A DNA stretch of 64,000 nucleotides from Oscillatoria princeps RMCB-10 (GTDB taxonomy: Bacteria; Cyanobacteriota; Cyanobacteriia; Cyanobacteriales; Oscillatoriaceae): NCBI GenBank assembly GCA_019359235.1, contig JAHHHT010000001.1:1-64000 (forward strand), read 5' to 3'. The notes beneath the pieces are model-generated. The model did not search any database and was not told the DNA's origin. It saw nothing but the letters and a program-made list of their open reading frames with translations. The translations under genes and the position numbers were made by a program. Positions 1-8,610 of the stretch are shown here, piece by piece. How positions within the stretch are numbered: position 1 is the stretch's first letter; each line of letters opens with the position of its first letter.

Positions 1-2
1 CT

Positions 3-437
<435 letters not shown>

Positions 438-453
438 TTGCTAGTTGCTAGGT

Positions 454-495
454 AAAAAAAGCGCTCTCCGTTCCGGGGGGCGCTTTTTTGTTTTT
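454..495 (+). terminator. Rho-independent terminator of psbA
   Basis: An A-run plus GCGC (454-464) pairs with GCGC plus a T-run (480-489), followed by more T. It lies 17 bases after the psbA stop. The A/T-rich base of the stem could also let it work on the opposite strand. Confidence 0.85.
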
Positions 496-571
496 AAGAA
501 ATTTGAACCGCCGCCGTGAAGGAGCGCCAAGGAAGAGGAAGAAAGGGCGAACCTTTGCCGGCTGGTTACGG

Positions 572-1552
572 TTACTGAGTTTGGAAGATGTTTTGAACCA
601 TTTTTTTGCCGGCACCGGCTGCTGCTTTATCGAGTTCGGCTATCTCGCCGGCGTCTAATTGCCAGCCCAACGCACCGATGTTTTCCTGTGCTTGTTCTAG
701 GGTTTTCGCTCCTGGGATGGGGATGGTTCCTTTGCAGACGCACCAGTTGAGGGCAACTTGTGACATTGTTTTGTTTCTGGATTCGGCAATTTCTCGCAAA
801 CAAGAGAGCAGGGGGCGGATTTTTGGCAGTAGCTGTCTGAACAGCAGACCTCGAACGCCTTTGGGAAAAGGGCCTTTTTCGGAGTATTTTCCTGTCAGCA
901 GTCCCAGGACAAGTGGGCTGTAGGCAATTAGTTTGATTCCCAGTTCGTCACAGAGGTCTTTGAGTCCGAGTTGGGTGACGGGATAGGTGGAGAGGAGGGA
1001 ATATTGAACTTGCAGGGTGGCAATGGGAACGCCCCGACCGGCAAATTTTTGATGGGCGAGCTTGAGACGTTTTGGGCCGAAGTTGGACAGGCCGACTCCT
1101 TTGACTAATCCTTGCTCGTAAAGATCGGCAAGACCGTCTAAAAGGGGGGATTCTTGCCAGGGTGCGTAGTTGGCTGTTGACCAGTGCATCTGCACTAAAT
1201 CTACGTTTTTTCCGAGGCGACCTGCTGATGCTTTGCAAGCGGATACCATTGACTGGCGGGTCAATCTCCAGGGGTAAGCAGCAAGTTTGGTGGCGATGCA
1301 AATATGGTCTTTGTTTGCGCCGAGATATTCTTTGGAAAAGCGTCCGAGGAGCTGTTCGCTTCGCCCATTGAGTGTGCCGGTTCCGTAGGAATCGCCGGTG
1401 TCGAATAAGGTGACGCCGGTGCTGGCGCAGAGGTTAAAGACGGCTTGCAATTGGTCGTCCATGCTTTGGTCGTATCCCCAGAGGAGCCGGTTGCCCCAGG
1501 CCCATGTCCCGCATCCCATTGTGGGGAGGGAGAGTTTTTGGCGAGTTTGCAT
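572..1552 (-). CDS. Aldo/keto reductase
   Basis: A 326-residue NAD(P)H-dependent oxidoreductase of the aldo/keto reductase superfamily, a soluble TIM barrel. The catalytic tetrad is visible: Asp51 and Tyr56 in FDTGDSYG, Lys89 in IATKLA, His123 in VQMHW. The C-terminal cofactor part has the usual IPIPGAKTLEQAQEN. The sequence resembles the group shared by cyanobacteria and plant plastids. The physiological substrate cannot be told from sequence. It is convergent with psbA and appears monocistronic. Confidence 0.92.
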   Translation of the reverse strand: MQTRQKLSLPTMGCGTWAWGNRLLWGYDQSMDDQLQAVFNLCASTGVTLFDTGDSYGTGTLNGRSEQLLGRFSKEYLGANKDHICIATKLAAYPWRLTRQSMVSACKASAGRLGKNVDLVQMHWSTANYAPWQESPLLDGLADLYEQGLVKGVGLSNFGPKRLKLAHQKFAGRGVPIATLQVQYSLLSTYPVTQLGLKDLCDELGIKLIAYSPLVLGLLTGKYSEKGPFPKGVRGLLFRQLLPKIRPLLSCLREIAESRNKTMSQVALNWCVCKGTIPIPGAKTLEQAQENIGALGWQLDAGEIAELDKAAAGAGKKMVQNIFQTQ

Positions 1553-1635
1553 GTTGGCGTTTTGTAGATGTGTTTAATAGGGCGTTTCCCAAATCTTTGC
1601 TATTATAAAATGAGTGGTGTGAGGAATGGGTATTT

Positions 1636-1690
1636 TATGAACCGCCAAGAACGCCAAGTACGCCAAGAGAAGAGAAGAAGAGAGTTTGTT
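1636..1690 (+). repeat. Interspersed GAACCGCC-AAG repeat
   Basis: GAACCGCCAAGAACGCCAAG followed by a second CGCCAAG and a purine-rich tail. Degenerate relatives lie near 507-540, 9885-9925 and 29236-29255, all between genes. The open frames across this block look repeat-derived and are not called. Confidence 0.5.
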
Positions 1691-1823
1691 AGGGGACACG
1701 GCCAAATTAGCTTAGCTGCTATATCTCTGAATGGGAGGAATATCAGCCCGTGTTTGCGGCTGTCTGGCGCGACAGGCAATCGCCCCGCTGTCGGGCGCAA
1801 TGTGAGGGGTCGGGGCGAGCTGA

Positions 1824-2342
1824 CTAGATGTTAAAAGTTTGACAAAGCGCTTCAACAGATTTCATGGAAAGATAGAGTTTCATGGGATTTTGCTTAAACG
1901 GTTGAAAGCCATACTTTTGATAGAAGTTCGCGGCTTTTTCATCGAGGGCTTCGGCGATGACAGCCAGAGATGCTACTTGTGCGGTTGCGTTTAGTGCTTT
2001 TTTGAGAGCATCTATTAGAATAAGCTCACCGAGATGTTTACCCTGGTGAGTGCTGTCAACAGCAAGGCGACCTAGCAAAGTCGCCGGGAGAAGCGGATAG
2101 CGGGGTAAATGTTTGGCGAAAGATTCACTCAGCTCGGTTATGTGGACGGTATAGGAAGAGAGGGTGTAATAGGCAATAACATCTGGGTTAGGAGAGTCAA
2201 CTAAAACAAATACCATTGCGACTCTCTTTTTGAGATCCTGGGAGGCTTGTTTGCGGATGTAGCTGTCGAGGCTATCTTGCCCGCAACAGAAAGCCGAGCG
2301 GCGATGCCGGCGGGGAGCGAGTGGCTCAATCGTGAGTGTCAT
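1824..2342 (-). CDS. GNAT acetyltransferase toxin (TacT-like)
   Basis: 172-residue GNAT-fold protein of the TacT/AtaT type, whose known members acetylate the amino group of charged tRNAs and stop translation. The acetyl-CoA region reads LGRLAVDSTHQGKHLGEL (90-107); the usual QGKGLG loop has His in place of Gly. The conserved FY that carries the catalytic Tyr is at 140-141 (FYQKYGF). It overlaps the upstream DUF1778 antitoxin gene by 17 bp, the standard arrangement. The loop substitution may lower activity, but the frame is intact. Confidence 0.9.
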   Translation of the reverse strand: MTLTIEPLAPRRHRRSAFCCGQDSLDSYIRKQASQDLKKRVAMVFVLVDSPNPDVIAYYTLSSYTVHITELSESFAKHLPRYPLLPATLLGRLAVDSTHQGKHLGELILIDALKKALNATAQVASLAVIAEALDEKAANFYQKYGFQPFKQNPMKLYLSMKSVEALCQTFNI

Positions 2343-2625
2343 TACTTATCGCTTTCTTGTAGCGCAAAGCTGCTGCTTTCAGGGCTTCATTTGGCTGCTG
2401 AGGATTCAGGAGAGCGCTCGCAAAAGCCTCACTGTCCTCCTGGTTCAGTTTGAGGGTTTGGTGCTGCTCAATCACCTTGCAAGCTGCTGCTTGAACGCTG
2501 GCGATAACGAAATCAGTCAAGGTACGTCCCTCTAACTCAGCCGCCATTTGCCACAGAGCTTTAATCTCTGGGCTAACGCGAGCCTCCAATCGGGCTGAGG
2601 GTTGCGAGCGAGTGGCTCTGGACAT
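2326..2625 (-). CDS. DUF1778 antitoxin (TacA-like)
   Basis: 99 residues: an N-terminal ribbon-helix-helix segment (about 10-55, RLEARVSPEIKALWQMAAEL), then the toxin-wrapping tail (about 60-95) with the family-typical LNQEDSEAFASALLNP. These antitoxins bind the GNAT toxin and repress their own promoter. The gene is first in the two-gene operon and overlaps the toxin start. A good promoter lies just upstream. Confidence 0.9.
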   Translation of the reverse strand: MSRATRSQPSARLEARVSPEIKALWQMAAELEGRTLTDFVIASVQAAACKVIEQHQTLKLNQEDSEAFASALLNPQQPNEALKAAALRYKKAISNDTHD

Positions 2626-2661
2626 AATGAATCACCGGCGCGATCTGTGGGATACTTCTAT

Positions 2662-2689
2662 ACTATACGGCATTTTGCCGGAGCGTCAA
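2662..2689 (-). promoter_or_regulatory. TA operon promoter with palindrome in spacer
   Basis: Reading the minus strand: TTGACG (2689-2684), 16-bp spacer, TATAGT (2667-2662). The spacer contains the inverted repeat CGGCA-3-TGCCG (2668-2680), placed where a RHH autorepressor could block RNA polymerase. The operator role is inferred. Confidence 0.65.
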
Positions 2690-2786
2690 GATGTTAGGGG
2701 ATGATGGTGAGTCCACCGGCGGTGGCGATGAAGGCGGTATCCTTCGGGATAGTGGGTGCAGCTGTGGGCCGGCTGCAGTGCTTTTG

Positions 2787-3569
2787 TCAGTTTTTTCCCA
2801 GAATTCGGGAGCCTATATCCTCTAACTGCGAACGGATTTTATCGGAGCGCAGCTTGGCTGCCTCAGCGACAAGCCGGTGGGCGAGAGACTGCCAGACATT
2901 GTGCCTCAAATTGTGGTAGGTCAGCCCCAGCAGCCAATGTTCGCTATCTTCAGGTAAGAAATATGCTTCCTGGCGTTCAAATGCCTCTTCAGCGATTGTC
3001 CAGTCCGCAAGCCGTCCCAATTCTTCTTCGCTAAATTTTGGCTGACCGAGGAGTGTGGCAAGGATAAGCAGAGCGAGCGCGAAAAACGGGCGTTCTTCGC
3101 CAACGTTCAGTTGCTCGACTCTCCAGGCGAGAAAGCTTGCTGCGGCTTCTTGCAGATCGCGACCGAGAACCAGTGCGCTGGCAAGCAGTTGAGCAATGGT
3201 AGTATTTTCGCTGTCAAAGTAGCCGGTGTTTGCAGGATCGGCAGCCGCTCGCAGGAGAGCGGCGCAAGCGAACGCTCTGATGATGTGCCCTGGAGTTCCA
3301 GTGCTTCCCGGCTTCCAGTTTGGATCGTCGGGTTCTGACCAGCGGATGAGTTCAAGAACTTCTTTTGGCTCCCATTTCAGGGGGGCGGGAATTTGGCCGG
3401 TGTCGCGAATGCGGTACAGCTCTAGCAGGTGAGCGTCAGCGTCCATTCCGTAATCGGCTTCCGCTATTTCTCGCAGCATTGAGTTGTCTGTCTGCTTGCT
3501 GATTAAGTCAAGCAGTGCGTTGGGTGAAGGGGCGAATGAGTCGAGGAGGTTTGTTGGAATGTTGGGCAT
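2787..3569 (-). CDS. Hypothetical protein, alpha-helical
   Basis: I do not recognise a family. The start is taken at MPNIPTNLL (260 residues); the frame is open 22 codons further upstream but that stretch looks non-coding. The product is soluble and Ala/Leu/Glu-rich, probably all-helical, with WEPKEVLELIRWSEPDD and GLTYHNLRHNVWQSLAHRL as its most distinctive segments. No signal peptide, no membrane segment, no catalytic motif. It sits alone between two TA modules, so it may be accessory. Confidence 0.7.
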   Translation of the reverse strand: MPNIPTNLLDSFAPSPNALLDLISKQTDNSMLREIAEADYGMDADAHLLELYRIRDTGQIPAPLKWEPKEVLELIRWSEPDDPNWKPGSTGTPGHIIRAFACAALLRAAADPANTGYFDSENTTIAQLLASALVLGRDLQEAAASFLAWRVEQLNVGEERPFFALALLILATLLGQPKFSEEELGRLADWTIAEEAFERQEAYFLPEDSEHWLLGLTYHNLRHNVWQSLAHRLVAEAAKLRSDKIRSQLEDIGSRILGKN

Positions 3570-4029
3570 TGCCGGTGTGTGTGAAGCCGCTGCTGTCGAG
3601 TGGTAATTTTGATGCCGGTTGAGATTAAACCGCAAGCTGCCGGCTAGGGCGCATCAGTGTTAGACCGGCAATAGCAGTATAACAAGTCCAGTCCAGGTAA
3701 TGCTTGTGGCAAGTGATGGCAGATGCGCGGGCTGTGGCGAGCGGGGTAGGGACTGCAGGGCGATCGGCTGCATCCGTTTTGACTGTTATTCCTCGTGCTG
3801 GATGCCGGTAGGCGCTTGGGGGTATAATTGGATTGGCAGTGGTGGGATACCTGCTGAAGAAGTTCAGCCGGCTGTTCTATGTCTATGAGTTCGAGCACGC
3901 CCAGAATGATTGAGTGAGTGAGCGAGTGCCTTCTTGATTTCCGTTTGCTGGCGCAGTGCGATGGAGGCGCTCGCCGCTTTGCTGCCGGTCTAGATGTTTA
4001 GAATAGTGGCCATTGAGAGGAATTTAGCA
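3570..4029. other. Intergenic, nothing recognised
   Basis: About 460 bases between the hypothetical gene and the UPF0175 gene. Several short frames exist on both strands but none has a family motif or a convincing start. GAGAGGA near 4016-4022 is the ribosome site of the next gene. Confidence 0.5.
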
Positions 4030-4275
4030 ATGAGTGTCGCAATCCCGGATGAAATTCTAGCCGCAACTCGCATGACTGAAGCTGAGATGAAGCTGGAAAT
4101 TTCTGTCATGCTTTTTCAAAAGGAGAAACTCACGCTGGCTCAAGCGAGCCGGTTTGCCGGCATGAATCGCATTGCGTTCCAGCATCTGCTAGCCAGCCGG
4201 CAAATCCCAGTTCACTATGATGTAGAAGATTTTGAACAAGATATTAAAAACCTGCGGCAGATGGGAAGATTGTGA
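4030..4275 (+). CDS. UPF0175 family antitoxin
   Basis: 81 residues starting at MSVAIPDEIL, preceded by GAGAGGA. UPF0175 proteins are small helix-turn-helix antitoxins; the core EAEMKLEISVMLFQKEKLTL and the helix pair AQASRFAGMNRIAFQHLLAS (about 36-56) are typical. The stop overlaps the GTG start of the DUF3368 gene (GTGA), indicating translational coupling. Confidence 0.87.
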   Translation: MSVAIPDEILAATRMTEAEMKLEISVMLFQKEKLTLAQASRFAGMNRIAFQHLLASRQIPVHYDVEDFEQDIKNLRQMGRL

Positions 4276-4769
4276 TTATTGTTAGCGACACTTCGCCTAT
4301 CAATAACCTGTCAGCGATCGGCCAACTCGCTCTCCTGCGCCAACTTTATGGCACTGTAATTATTCCTGAAGCGGTTTTCAGAGAACTGACGGATCCTGAG
4401 TTTCCGGTAGCCGGTGCGACTGAAGTTCAAACCTTTGACTGGATTCAAACCCGTCAAGTTAACAACCGTGCAGTGGTTGAAGCACTGCGAAACGATCTGG
4501 ATATTGGCGAGGCGGAAGCGATTGCATTGGCATTGGAATTAGAAGCTGACCAAATTCTCATTGACGAGAGTCGGGGGCGAGCCATCGCTGCGAGACTAAA
4601 TCTCAGATACACGGGGATTTTAGGGATTCTAATTGAGGCCAAAAGTCAGGGGTTAATTCCTGTGGTGAAACCTTTGCTGAACGCTCTGATTAATGAAGCT
4701 GGTTTCTGGATTGCTGGCTCGCTGTATAATAGAGTTCTGCAACTTGCCGGTGAGAGAGCTGAAGGCTAG
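4272..4769 (+). CDS. DUF3368 PIN-like toxin
   Basis: 165 residues with a GTG start that overlaps the antitoxin stop. DUF3368 is a PIN-fold family paired with UPF0175. Acidic residues expected for the metal site are visible: Asp6 in IVSDTSPI, Glu in FRELTDP, Glu/Asp in DLDIGEAEAIALA, and Asp in ILIDESRGR. The predicted activity is RNA cleavage restrained by the antitoxin. The gene is intact; its stop overlaps that of the convergent HEPN remnant. Confidence 0.87.
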   Translation: MIIVSDTSPINNLSAIGQLALLRQLYGTVIIPEAVFRELTDPEFPVAGATEVQTFDWIQTRQVNNRAVVEALRNDLDIGEAEAIALALELEADQILIDESRGRAIAARLNLRYTGILGILIEAKSQGLIPVVKPLLNALINEAGFWIAGSLYNRVLQLAGERAEG

Positions 4770-5065
4770 ACAATAACTTGATGAATACTCTCAACGACTT
4801 GCTGAATAAAATTAATGGCGCTGTCAACTTGAATTTCATATATTGGCCAGCGAGTCCCTATATTATAGCTAGGATCTATATCAGCTTCGTGAGCAATCTT
4901 GTTTCTCCGATCAACTATTGAACTGAGTTCTTGCTTAATTTCTTTTGCTCTGTTCGGTTTGCCCATTTTATGGGCAACCTCATCCCATAATTTTTTATCT
5001 GAAATAAGTCTGATTGCCTCGGCTATTTTGTCTGGTTGCTGAAAACTTTGATAGCTATCAGGCTG
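4766..5065 (-). pseudogene. HEPN-family ribonuclease, 5'-truncated
   Basis: Open minus-strand frame, about 100 codons, reading through DKIAEAIRLISDKKLWDEV and RRNKIAHEADIDPSY. The R-N-x3-H active motif of HEPN RNases is kept (RNKIAH), as is the C-terminal helix, but the N-terminal part of the family is missing and the only ATG (4966) is internal. The upstream end merges, in another frame, into the 3' end of a truncated ParA gene near 5040-5060. Deletion between neighbouring genes is the simplest explanation. Confidence 0.75.
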
Positions 5066-5625
5066 TTAAAGTTTGAAATCTTTGTAAGAGTAAAGTTAGG
5101 CCCGATTTCCCGCTCGGTGTAGATTTGATCTGGCAATAACATATTGCTGTTGCGTAATATCGGAGCTAACTTGGTAGAAACAGCTTGCTCAATTCTTTCA
5201 ATCCATTTTTGGAAGGCAGCAGTTTCCTTCCCACGTATAATTCGATAATTCTGAACAATAGTTCCTAAAAAGCGTAACGTAACATCAGGAAATGGATAGG
5301 TAGCGTCTCTTAAAATTTGAAGTGAACTTGCTGCCTTGGCCCAAGTGTAACATTTTGGTAAAATTTTGGAGAGAGAGTCAATTGCCATTACAGAGAAAAA
5401 ATCTGCGGTCGTGGGAACTAAGAAAAAGTTACTTGTCATCAACAAATTCTGATTAATCGCTCCCAGACTAGGACTCATATCAATCAGAATGTAGTCAGCG
5501 CTAAACTTGGCAGCAGTTTTGTCTAGTAGGTCATTAATAGAACCGGGTAAATTCTTAAGCGCATGAATTGAGCCACTCAACTCTTGAGCAATACCTAGTG
5601 TTACTTCGTATTCAGCAAACGGCAA
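5023..5625 (-). pseudogene. ParA-family ATPase, truncated at both ends
   Basis: 200 codons matching the central and C-terminal part of cyanobacterial ParA/Soj-like ATPases: the Walker B-like ADYILIDMSPSLG, then NQNLLMTSNFFLVPTTADFF, FLGTIVQNYR and the late ISNFNSLIAI. The deviant Walker A (KGG-GKT) domain is absent, and after SLIAI the frame runs into HEPN sequence and stops. At its 5' end it abuts ilvA-derived fragments. Non-functional as an ATPase. Confidence 0.8.
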
Positions 5626-5706
5626 CCACGCCGCAAGTCAAGGTGGATGCGGTCAAATTTTTCCTTCAACCGGCGGGGGACTTGCAACAAGATGGCGCAA
5701 CCGGCC
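5625..5706 (+). pseudogene. Scrambled ilvA fragments
   Basis: Two pieces of threonine-deaminase coding sequence in reversed order. 5625-5657 encodes TTPQVKVDAVK, matching residues 101-111 of the intact ilvA downstream (TTPQVKINAVK). 5647-5706, in another frame, encodes MRSNFSFNRRGTCNKMAQ, matching residues 44-61 (MQSVFSFKLRGAYNKMAQ); I count about 47 of 60 identical bases. The pieces overlap by 11 bases at an ATGCNGT microhomology. This looks like the junction of a decayed internal tandem duplication. Confidence 0.7.
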
Positions 5707-5913
5707 ACAAGGCGCAATTGCCCCGTTCACCGGCAACCCCGCCCTCGGAGACGCTTGCGGAAAACCTATGGTTTGGGACGCTGGCGGAAACTTAAAGGCA
5801 CTGCTCCCATTCGCTTAGACGACGGAACCGTTTGTGAAGCGGAGTTACACTGGTACGAAGCACACGGCATCGGTAAGAAAGAAATAAAAGTTAAACGCAT
5901 TCTCTCGGAGTAG
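5692..5913 (+). CDS. Small conserved cyanobacterial protein
   Basis: Up to 73 residues from the ATG at 5692. Only the C-terminal 50 or so look like a conserved protein: LRKTYGLGRWRKLKG, then DDGTVCEAELHWYEAHGIGK and KEIKVKR. The N-terminal part is Arg/Pro-rich and runs into ilvA-derived sequence, so the true start may be later or the original 5' end may have been replaced. It is basic and of unknown function. The next gene begins 2 bases after its stop. Confidence 0.65.
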   Translation: MAQPATRRNCPVHRQPRPRRRLRKTYGLGRWRKLKGTAPIRLDDGTVCEAELHWYEAHGIGKKEIKVKRILSE

Positions 5914-5915
5914 TT

Positions 5916-6149
5916 ATGCAATCAGCCAAAGCAGAACCTCGATTTGTCATTTGCATTAGCAACAAAGATTACCCAGCTTCATTAGAAGTGCGAAAGATTT
6001 ATCGCGCTGTTCCCGATCCTAATGCTGCTAAACATCAAATGATTCGGGTGATTGATGAATCCAATGAAGATTATCTGTATCCCCTCAGCTATTTTGTGCC
6101 TATTGAGTTGCCAAAAGCTGCTGAAGAAGCCTTCTCTATCGCCGGTTGA
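5916..6149 (+). CDS. Small conserved hypothetical protein
   Basis: 77 residues. The body FVICISNKDYPASLEVRKIY followed by a D-A-A-KH-IRVIDES and EDYLYP-SYF-PIELP pattern is familiar from short cyanobacterial proteins of unknown role, often found next to a partner like the preceding gene. No signal peptide or membrane segment. Two bases separate it from the previous stop, so the pair is co-transcribed. A palindromic repeat follows. Confidence 0.75.
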   Translation: MQSAKAEPRFVICISNKDYPASLEVRKIYRAVPDPNAAKHQMIRVIDESNEDYLYPLSYFVPIELPKAAEEAFSIAG

Positions 6150-6184
6150 AAGCCCGTTTATAAAGCAATTGCTAAGCGGGGGCC

Positions 6185-6218
6185 AGAAACCGGGTTTCTT
6201 GAAGAAACCCGGTTTCTT
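6185..6218. repeat. AGAAACCCGGTTTCTT palindrome, double unit
   Basis: Two facing copies of AGAAACC(C/G)GGTTTCTT joined by GA, forming a stable cruciform or hairpin between the small-protein pair and ilvA. Other copies: 16364, 28364, 36923, 37030, 38952, 40637, 40711 and 46580. Confidence 0.85.
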
Positions 6219-6314
6219 GTAACTTCACCGGCGGTTAAGGTAACACCGGCATAACGGTGACACCAATCGTGTATTATTGTACCGCTCCCCGCATTTACCC
6301 ACCCCCTCACACCC

Positions 6315-7826
6315 ATGTACTGCGACTACCTAGTACAAATACTCACCGCCCGCGTGTACGACGTTGCCCAAGAGACGCCGCTGGAGTGCGCCCCGAACCT
6401 GTCGGCGCGTCTGAATAACAAACTCCTGCTCAAGCGGGAGGACATGCAGTCCGTCTTTTCCTTCAAGCTGCGGGGGGCTTACAATAAAATGGCGCAACTG
6501 TCCCCGGATATGCTAGCACAGGGCGTCATTGCGGCATCCGCCGGCAACCACGCCCAAGGCGTCGCCCTCGGTGCCTCCCGGCTGGGAACCCGCGCTATTA
6601 TCGTTATGCCGGTCACTACCCCCCAAGTCAAAATCAATGCAGTTAAAGCGCGCGGGGGCGAAGTTGTGTTGCGCGGCGATACCTACGACGACGCCTACGC
6701 CTACGCCCGCCAGCTGGAAGCAGAAAAAGGCTTGACTTTTATTCACCCCTTTGACGACCCGGATGTGATTGCCGGTCAGGGTACAATCGGGATGGAAATT
6801 CTGCGGCAATACCAGAAACCCATTCACGCTATTTTTGTCGCTATTGGCGGGGGCGGACTGATTTCTGGGATTGCGGCGTATGTGAAACGGTTGCGCCCGG
6901 AAATTAAGATTATTGGCGTTGAGCCGGTGGATGCCGATGCCATGTATCAATCCCTGAAAGCCGGTCATCGGGTGCGCTTGTCTCAGGTGGGTTTGTTTGC
7001 CGATGGGGTTGCCGTGCGGGAAGTGGGGGAAGAAACTTTCCGCCTCTGCCAGCAATATGTCGATGATATCATTTTAGTAGATACCGACGACACCTGTGCG
7101 GCGATTAAAGATGTGTTTGAAGATACGCGCTCGATTCTCGAACCGGCAGGTGCTCTGGCGGTTGCCGGTGCCAAAGCTTACGTCGAACGGGAGCAAATTC
7201 AAGAACAGACATTAATTGCCGTTGCCTGCGGCGCTAACATGAACTTTGACCGGCTTCGCTTTGTGGCAGAACGAGCCGAGTTTGGCGAACGCCGCGAAGC
7301 CATCTTTGCCGTCACCATTCCCGAAGAGCGGGGGAGTCTGCGCAAATTCTGCGAGTGTATTGGCAAGCGCAATCTCACCGAGTTTAACTACCGGATTGCC
7401 GACGAAAAAGAAGCGCATATCTTTGTGGGCGTGCAAATTCAAAACCGCGCCGACGCCGCAAAGATGGTGGCAAACTTTGAAGCGAATGGGTTCAAAACCC
7501 TTGACTTAACCGATGACGAACTGACAAAATTGCACCTGCGGCACATGGTGGGCGGGCGTTCGCCCCTCGCCCACAATGAATTGCTCTACCGTTTCGAGTT
7601 TCCCGAACGTCCTGGCGCACTGATGAAATTCGTCACTTCCATGAGTCCAGATTGGAATATCAGCGTGTTCCACTACCGCAACAATGGCTCAGACTACGGG
7701 CGAATTGTCGTGGGGATGCAAGTTCCCCCGCACGAGATGGAAGAGTGGCAGGCATTTCTGGATACCCTCGGCTATCGCTACTGGGATGAAAGCCAGAATC
7801 CCGCATACAAGCTGTTTTTGGGGTAG
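6315..7826 (+). CDS. ilvA: Threonine ammonia-lyase, biosynthetic
   Basis: 503 residues, normal for the long feedback-regulated form. Converts L-threonine to 2-oxobutanoate, the first step of isoleucine synthesis. The PLP Schiff-base Lys is Lys51 in SFKLRGAYNKM; the phosphate-binding glycine loop is AIGGGGLISG (177-186); SAGNHAQG (75-82) is the substrate loop. Two C-terminal ACT-like regulatory domains follow (about 328-400 and 425-490; second begins LLYRFEFPERPGAL), consistent with isoleucine inhibition and valine activation. Monocistronic, with a terminator 8 bases after the stop. Confidence 0.96.
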   Translation: MYCDYLVQILTARVYDVAQETPLECAPNLSARLNNKLLLKREDMQSVFSFKLRGAYNKMAQLSPDMLAQGVIAASAGNHAQGVALGASRLGTRAIIVMPVTTPQVKINAVKARGGEVVLRGDTYDDAYAYARQLEAEKGLTFIHPFDDPDVIAGQGTIGMEILRQYQKPIHAIFVAIGGGGLISGIAAYVKRLRPEIKIIGVEPVDADAMYQSLKAGHRVRLSQVGLFADGVAVREVGEETFRLCQQYVDDIILVDTDDTCAAIKDVFEDTRSILEPAGALAVAGAKAYVEREQIQEQTLIAVACGANMNFDRLRFVAERAEFGERREAIFAVTIPEERGSLRKFCECIGKRNLTEFNYRIADEKEAHIFVGVQIQNRADAAKMVANFEANGFKTLDLTDDELTKLHLRHMVGGRSPLAHNELLYRFEFPERPGALMKFVTSMSPDWNISVFHYRNNGSDYGRIVVGMQVPPHEMEEWQAFLDTLGYRYWDESQNPAYKLFLG

Positions 7827-7833
7827 GAGAACA

Positions 7834-7868
7834 GGCGGTGTTCCGGTGGCGAACACCGCCATTGTTTT
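7834..7868 (+). terminator. Terminator of ilvA
   Basis: Perfect 10-bp stem GGCGGTGTTC (7834-7843) / GAACACCGCC (7851-7860), 7-base loop, then ATTGTTTTG. It separates ilvA from the convergent DUF5615 gene ending at 7870 and may serve both. Confidence 0.75.
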
Positions 7869-7869
7869 G

Positions 7870-8247
7870 TCAGTCATTTTCAGGGAACAGCGGAAGATGG
7901 CGGACGCGAATTCGACTTGGTTCAACCGTGACGACTGCTCCCTCCTCTAAAGCCCCCTCACATTCACCAATGACTGTTAGTAACAGCCCAGTCAGAGCTT
8001 GAGCGCGTAATCTTTCGATGCGGATGCGAATCACTGAAGGAGAAGTCGCTCCAGCTAGAGCTAATAAAGTATGAAAATCCGCATCAAGGGTGACAGCAAC
8101 ACGCTCATCCTCTTGTGCCTTTTGAAGGATTTCTGTATCGGTGGCTGCCGATAAACCAATCTCGGCAACATGAATTGTATCGATCCCAGCCTCACGCAAC
8201 AAAGCTGCGGAAGAACGGGGCAACCCCTGGTCAAGCAACAGTTTCAT
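7870..8247 (-). CDS. DUF5615 PIN-like toxin
   Basis: 125 residues of the DUF5615 family, a PIN-like fold found as putative toxin. Metal-site acids are visible: Asp in MKLLLDQGLP (residue 6), Asp in ATDTEILQKA, and the VTLDADFHTLL motif. The family pattern of an N-terminal LLLDQ and central D-x-D-F is complete. It overlaps the upstream DUF433 gene by 17 bp. Expected to be a nuclease; the target is unknown. Confidence 0.87.
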   Translation of the reverse strand: MKLLLDQGLPRSSAALLREAGIDTIHVAEIGLSAATDTEILQKAQEDERVAVTLDADFHTLLALAGATSPSVIRIRIERLRAQALTGLLLTVIGECEGALEEGAVVTVEPSRIRVRHLPLFPEND

Positions 8248-8473
8248 GGCTTAGGGATATATCTACGATACGGTCGTCCAAGTAGGTAGAAACAAACATG
8301 AGTGCTTGCCGGATGTCTTCATCTTCCAATTCAGGAAATTCTTGACGTAACTCCTCCCGGTTGGGGTAAGTCGCTAGCAGCTCAATGACTCGCCGAACTG
8401 TCAGGCGCAGATTGCGAATGCAAGGCTGTCCGTTCATGCGGGCGGGATTGCTGGTAATGCGGTCTAGTTTCAT
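8231..8473 (-). CDS. DUF433 antitoxin
   Basis: 80 residues: MKLDRITSNPARMNGQPCI followed by R-L-VRRVIELLA and DEDIRQAL, the signature of DUF433, a winged-helix/HTH family that precedes DUF5615 genes. It presumably neutralises the toxin and may autoregulate. First gene of the pair; its stop lies inside the toxin reading frame. Confidence 0.88.
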   Translation of the reverse strand: MKLDRITSNPARMNGQPCIRNLRLTVRRVIELLATYPNREELRQEFPELEDEDIRQALMFVSTYLDDRIVDISLSHETVA

Positions 8474-8610
8474 ACTCGCTGACTCTGCAAAGGATCTATT
8501 CTCACTCTCTCCAATTTTAACTCGCTGTTTGTGCTAACGACTTTCTTTTTTAGAAAAGTCGCAGTTTTTGAGGGCTAAAGCCCTACTACAAACCAAAGCT
8601 ATCGCCCACG

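Noticed and set aside
1568-1834. Plus-strand ORF of 88 codons
   Set aside because: Spans the GAACCGCC repeat, has no protein-like composition, and overlaps the toxin 3' end.
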